Shown one piece after another: positions 63,589-64,000 of a DNA stretch of 64,000 nt (within the stretch, counting starts at the first letter, position 1; each line of letters opens with the position of its first letter). The DNA comes from Streptomyces sulphureus DSM 40104 (GTDB taxonomy: Bacteria; Actinomycetota; Actinomycetes; Streptomycetales; Streptomycetaceae), in assembly GCF_000381025.1 (NCBI RefSeq), contig NZ_KB905825.1, forward strand, positions 86,643-150,642, written 5' to 3'. Made by a program: the position numbers and the translations under genes. A model generated the notes under the pieces. It saw nothing but the letters and a program-made list of their open reading frames with translations. It searched no databases and was not told the origin of the DNA.

Positions 63589-63622
63589 GCGGGGCGCTTG
63601 GATTTGCGTCCGGGCGCCCCGC
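63589..63622 (+). terminator. terminator after RNase J gene
   Basis: GCGGGGCGC (63589-63597) pairs with GCGCCCCGC (63614-63622), 16-nt loop, 12 nt past the stop. Confidence 0.7.
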
Positions 63623-63960
63623 TCAAGTACGTTTACATCTCCACTTCGGCGGGCACAGGGACGCATTCAGTGGCCCGGCTCGTGACCAGATGTCAGACCG
63701 GGGGCCGGAAAAGGCACCGAAAAGATTCTGGTAATGTGGTGGACACCGAGAGGGAAGCGCCCGGAGGGCCCTGGGAGGGGTTCGATGGAAGCGTTCGTTC
63801 TTTGAGAACTCAACAGCGTGCCATTTAGTCAACGCCAAGTTTGTTGATGCCCGTACCTGGCCTGTTTTTTGGTTGGGTGGGTTTCTTTGATTTTTTTCGG
63901 CAAGGATTGTGCATGCCCGCGTGTGTGTGGGTGTGTGGTCTTTGTGGATGTGGAATGCAT
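63623..63960 (+). promoter_or_regulatory. rRNA operon promoter and leader region
   Basis: AT-richer than its surroundings. GATTCTGGTAATGTGG around 63724-63739 resembles a Streptomyces rRNA promoter, with TAATGT (63732-63737) as the -10. The leader contains GTTCTTTGAGAAC (63797-63809), an inverted repeat followed by TCAACAGCGTGCC, the conserved leader element seen before rRNA genes in this genus. A poly-T stretch and GT-rich run precede the 16S start. Several promoters are expected here; only one is clear. Confidence 0.65.
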
Positions 63961-64000
63961 TCATGGAGAGTTTGATCCTGGCTCAGGACGAACGCTGGCG
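63961..64000 (+). rRNA. 16S ribosomal RNA, first ~40 nt (cut by window edge)
   Basis: GAGAGTTTGATCCTGGCTCA followed by GGACGAACGCTGGCG is the universal 5' end of bacterial 16S rRNA. The mature 5' end is set at about 63961 by likeness to other Streptomyces; the exact base is uncertain by a few nt. Confidence 0.95.

Overview
The window reads as chromosomal core DNA of a Streptomyces (Actinobacteria). GC is very high and third codon positions are almost always G or C. GTG starts are common. The gene order dxr-rseP-ispG, proS, rimP-nusA-ylxR-infB, rbfA-truB, ribF, a type VII secretion (ESX) cluster, rpsO-pnp-protease-dapB, thyX-dapA-RNase J matches the order I know from Streptomyces chromosomes. 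The window ends about 40 nt inside a 16S rRNA gene.

Layout. 1-8.8 kb is metabolic: a truncated PAP2 phosphatase, GabT, a membrane-tethered P-loop ATPase, a PucR-type regulator and an aldehyde dehydrogenase. 8.9-16.7 kb holds a 39-residue membrane peptide, a long-chain-type acyl-CoA dehydrogenase, two MEP-pathway enzymes (dxr, ispG) flanking a site-2 protease, and two GNAT acetyltransferases. 16.7-28.0 kb is translation and RNA: proS, then rimP, nusA, ylxR, infB, a DUF503 gene, rbfA and truB. Between proS and rimP lie a phosphotransferase-like gene, a ferritin-like gene and a lipoprotein gene on the other strand. A 1191-codon gene at 28.4-31.9 kb, read here as a dead trypsin domain plus a NACHT-like ATPase, separates truB from ribF.

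33.5-53.1 kb is the type VII secretion locus. It encodes an EspI-like ATPase, an unnamed associated protein, EccE, EccB, two mycosins, two helical/WXG proteins, two small WXG100 proteins, EccC (three ATPase domains) and EccD. Its middle, about 42.5-47.0 kb, is clearly richer in A/T. That stretch carries the second mycosin, the Esx pair, an orphan DUF397 gene and two adjacent decayed genes broken by stop codons and frameshifts. I read it as a recombined or acquired segment.

53.2-64.0 kb returns to housekeeping: rpsO, pnp, an M16 peptidase, dapB, small membrane proteins, thyX, dapA, RNase J and the rRNA leader. dapA and dapB supply lysine and diaminopimelate. pnp and RNase J are the main 3' and 5' RNA-decay enzymes.

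Points most worth a second look: the tandem overlapping micro-ORFs before infB; the pseudo-protease/NTPase gene; the kinase-fold protein lacking its metal ligands; and the decaying, AT-rich core of the secretion locus. No tRNA, insertion sequence, prophage or CRISPR array was seen.
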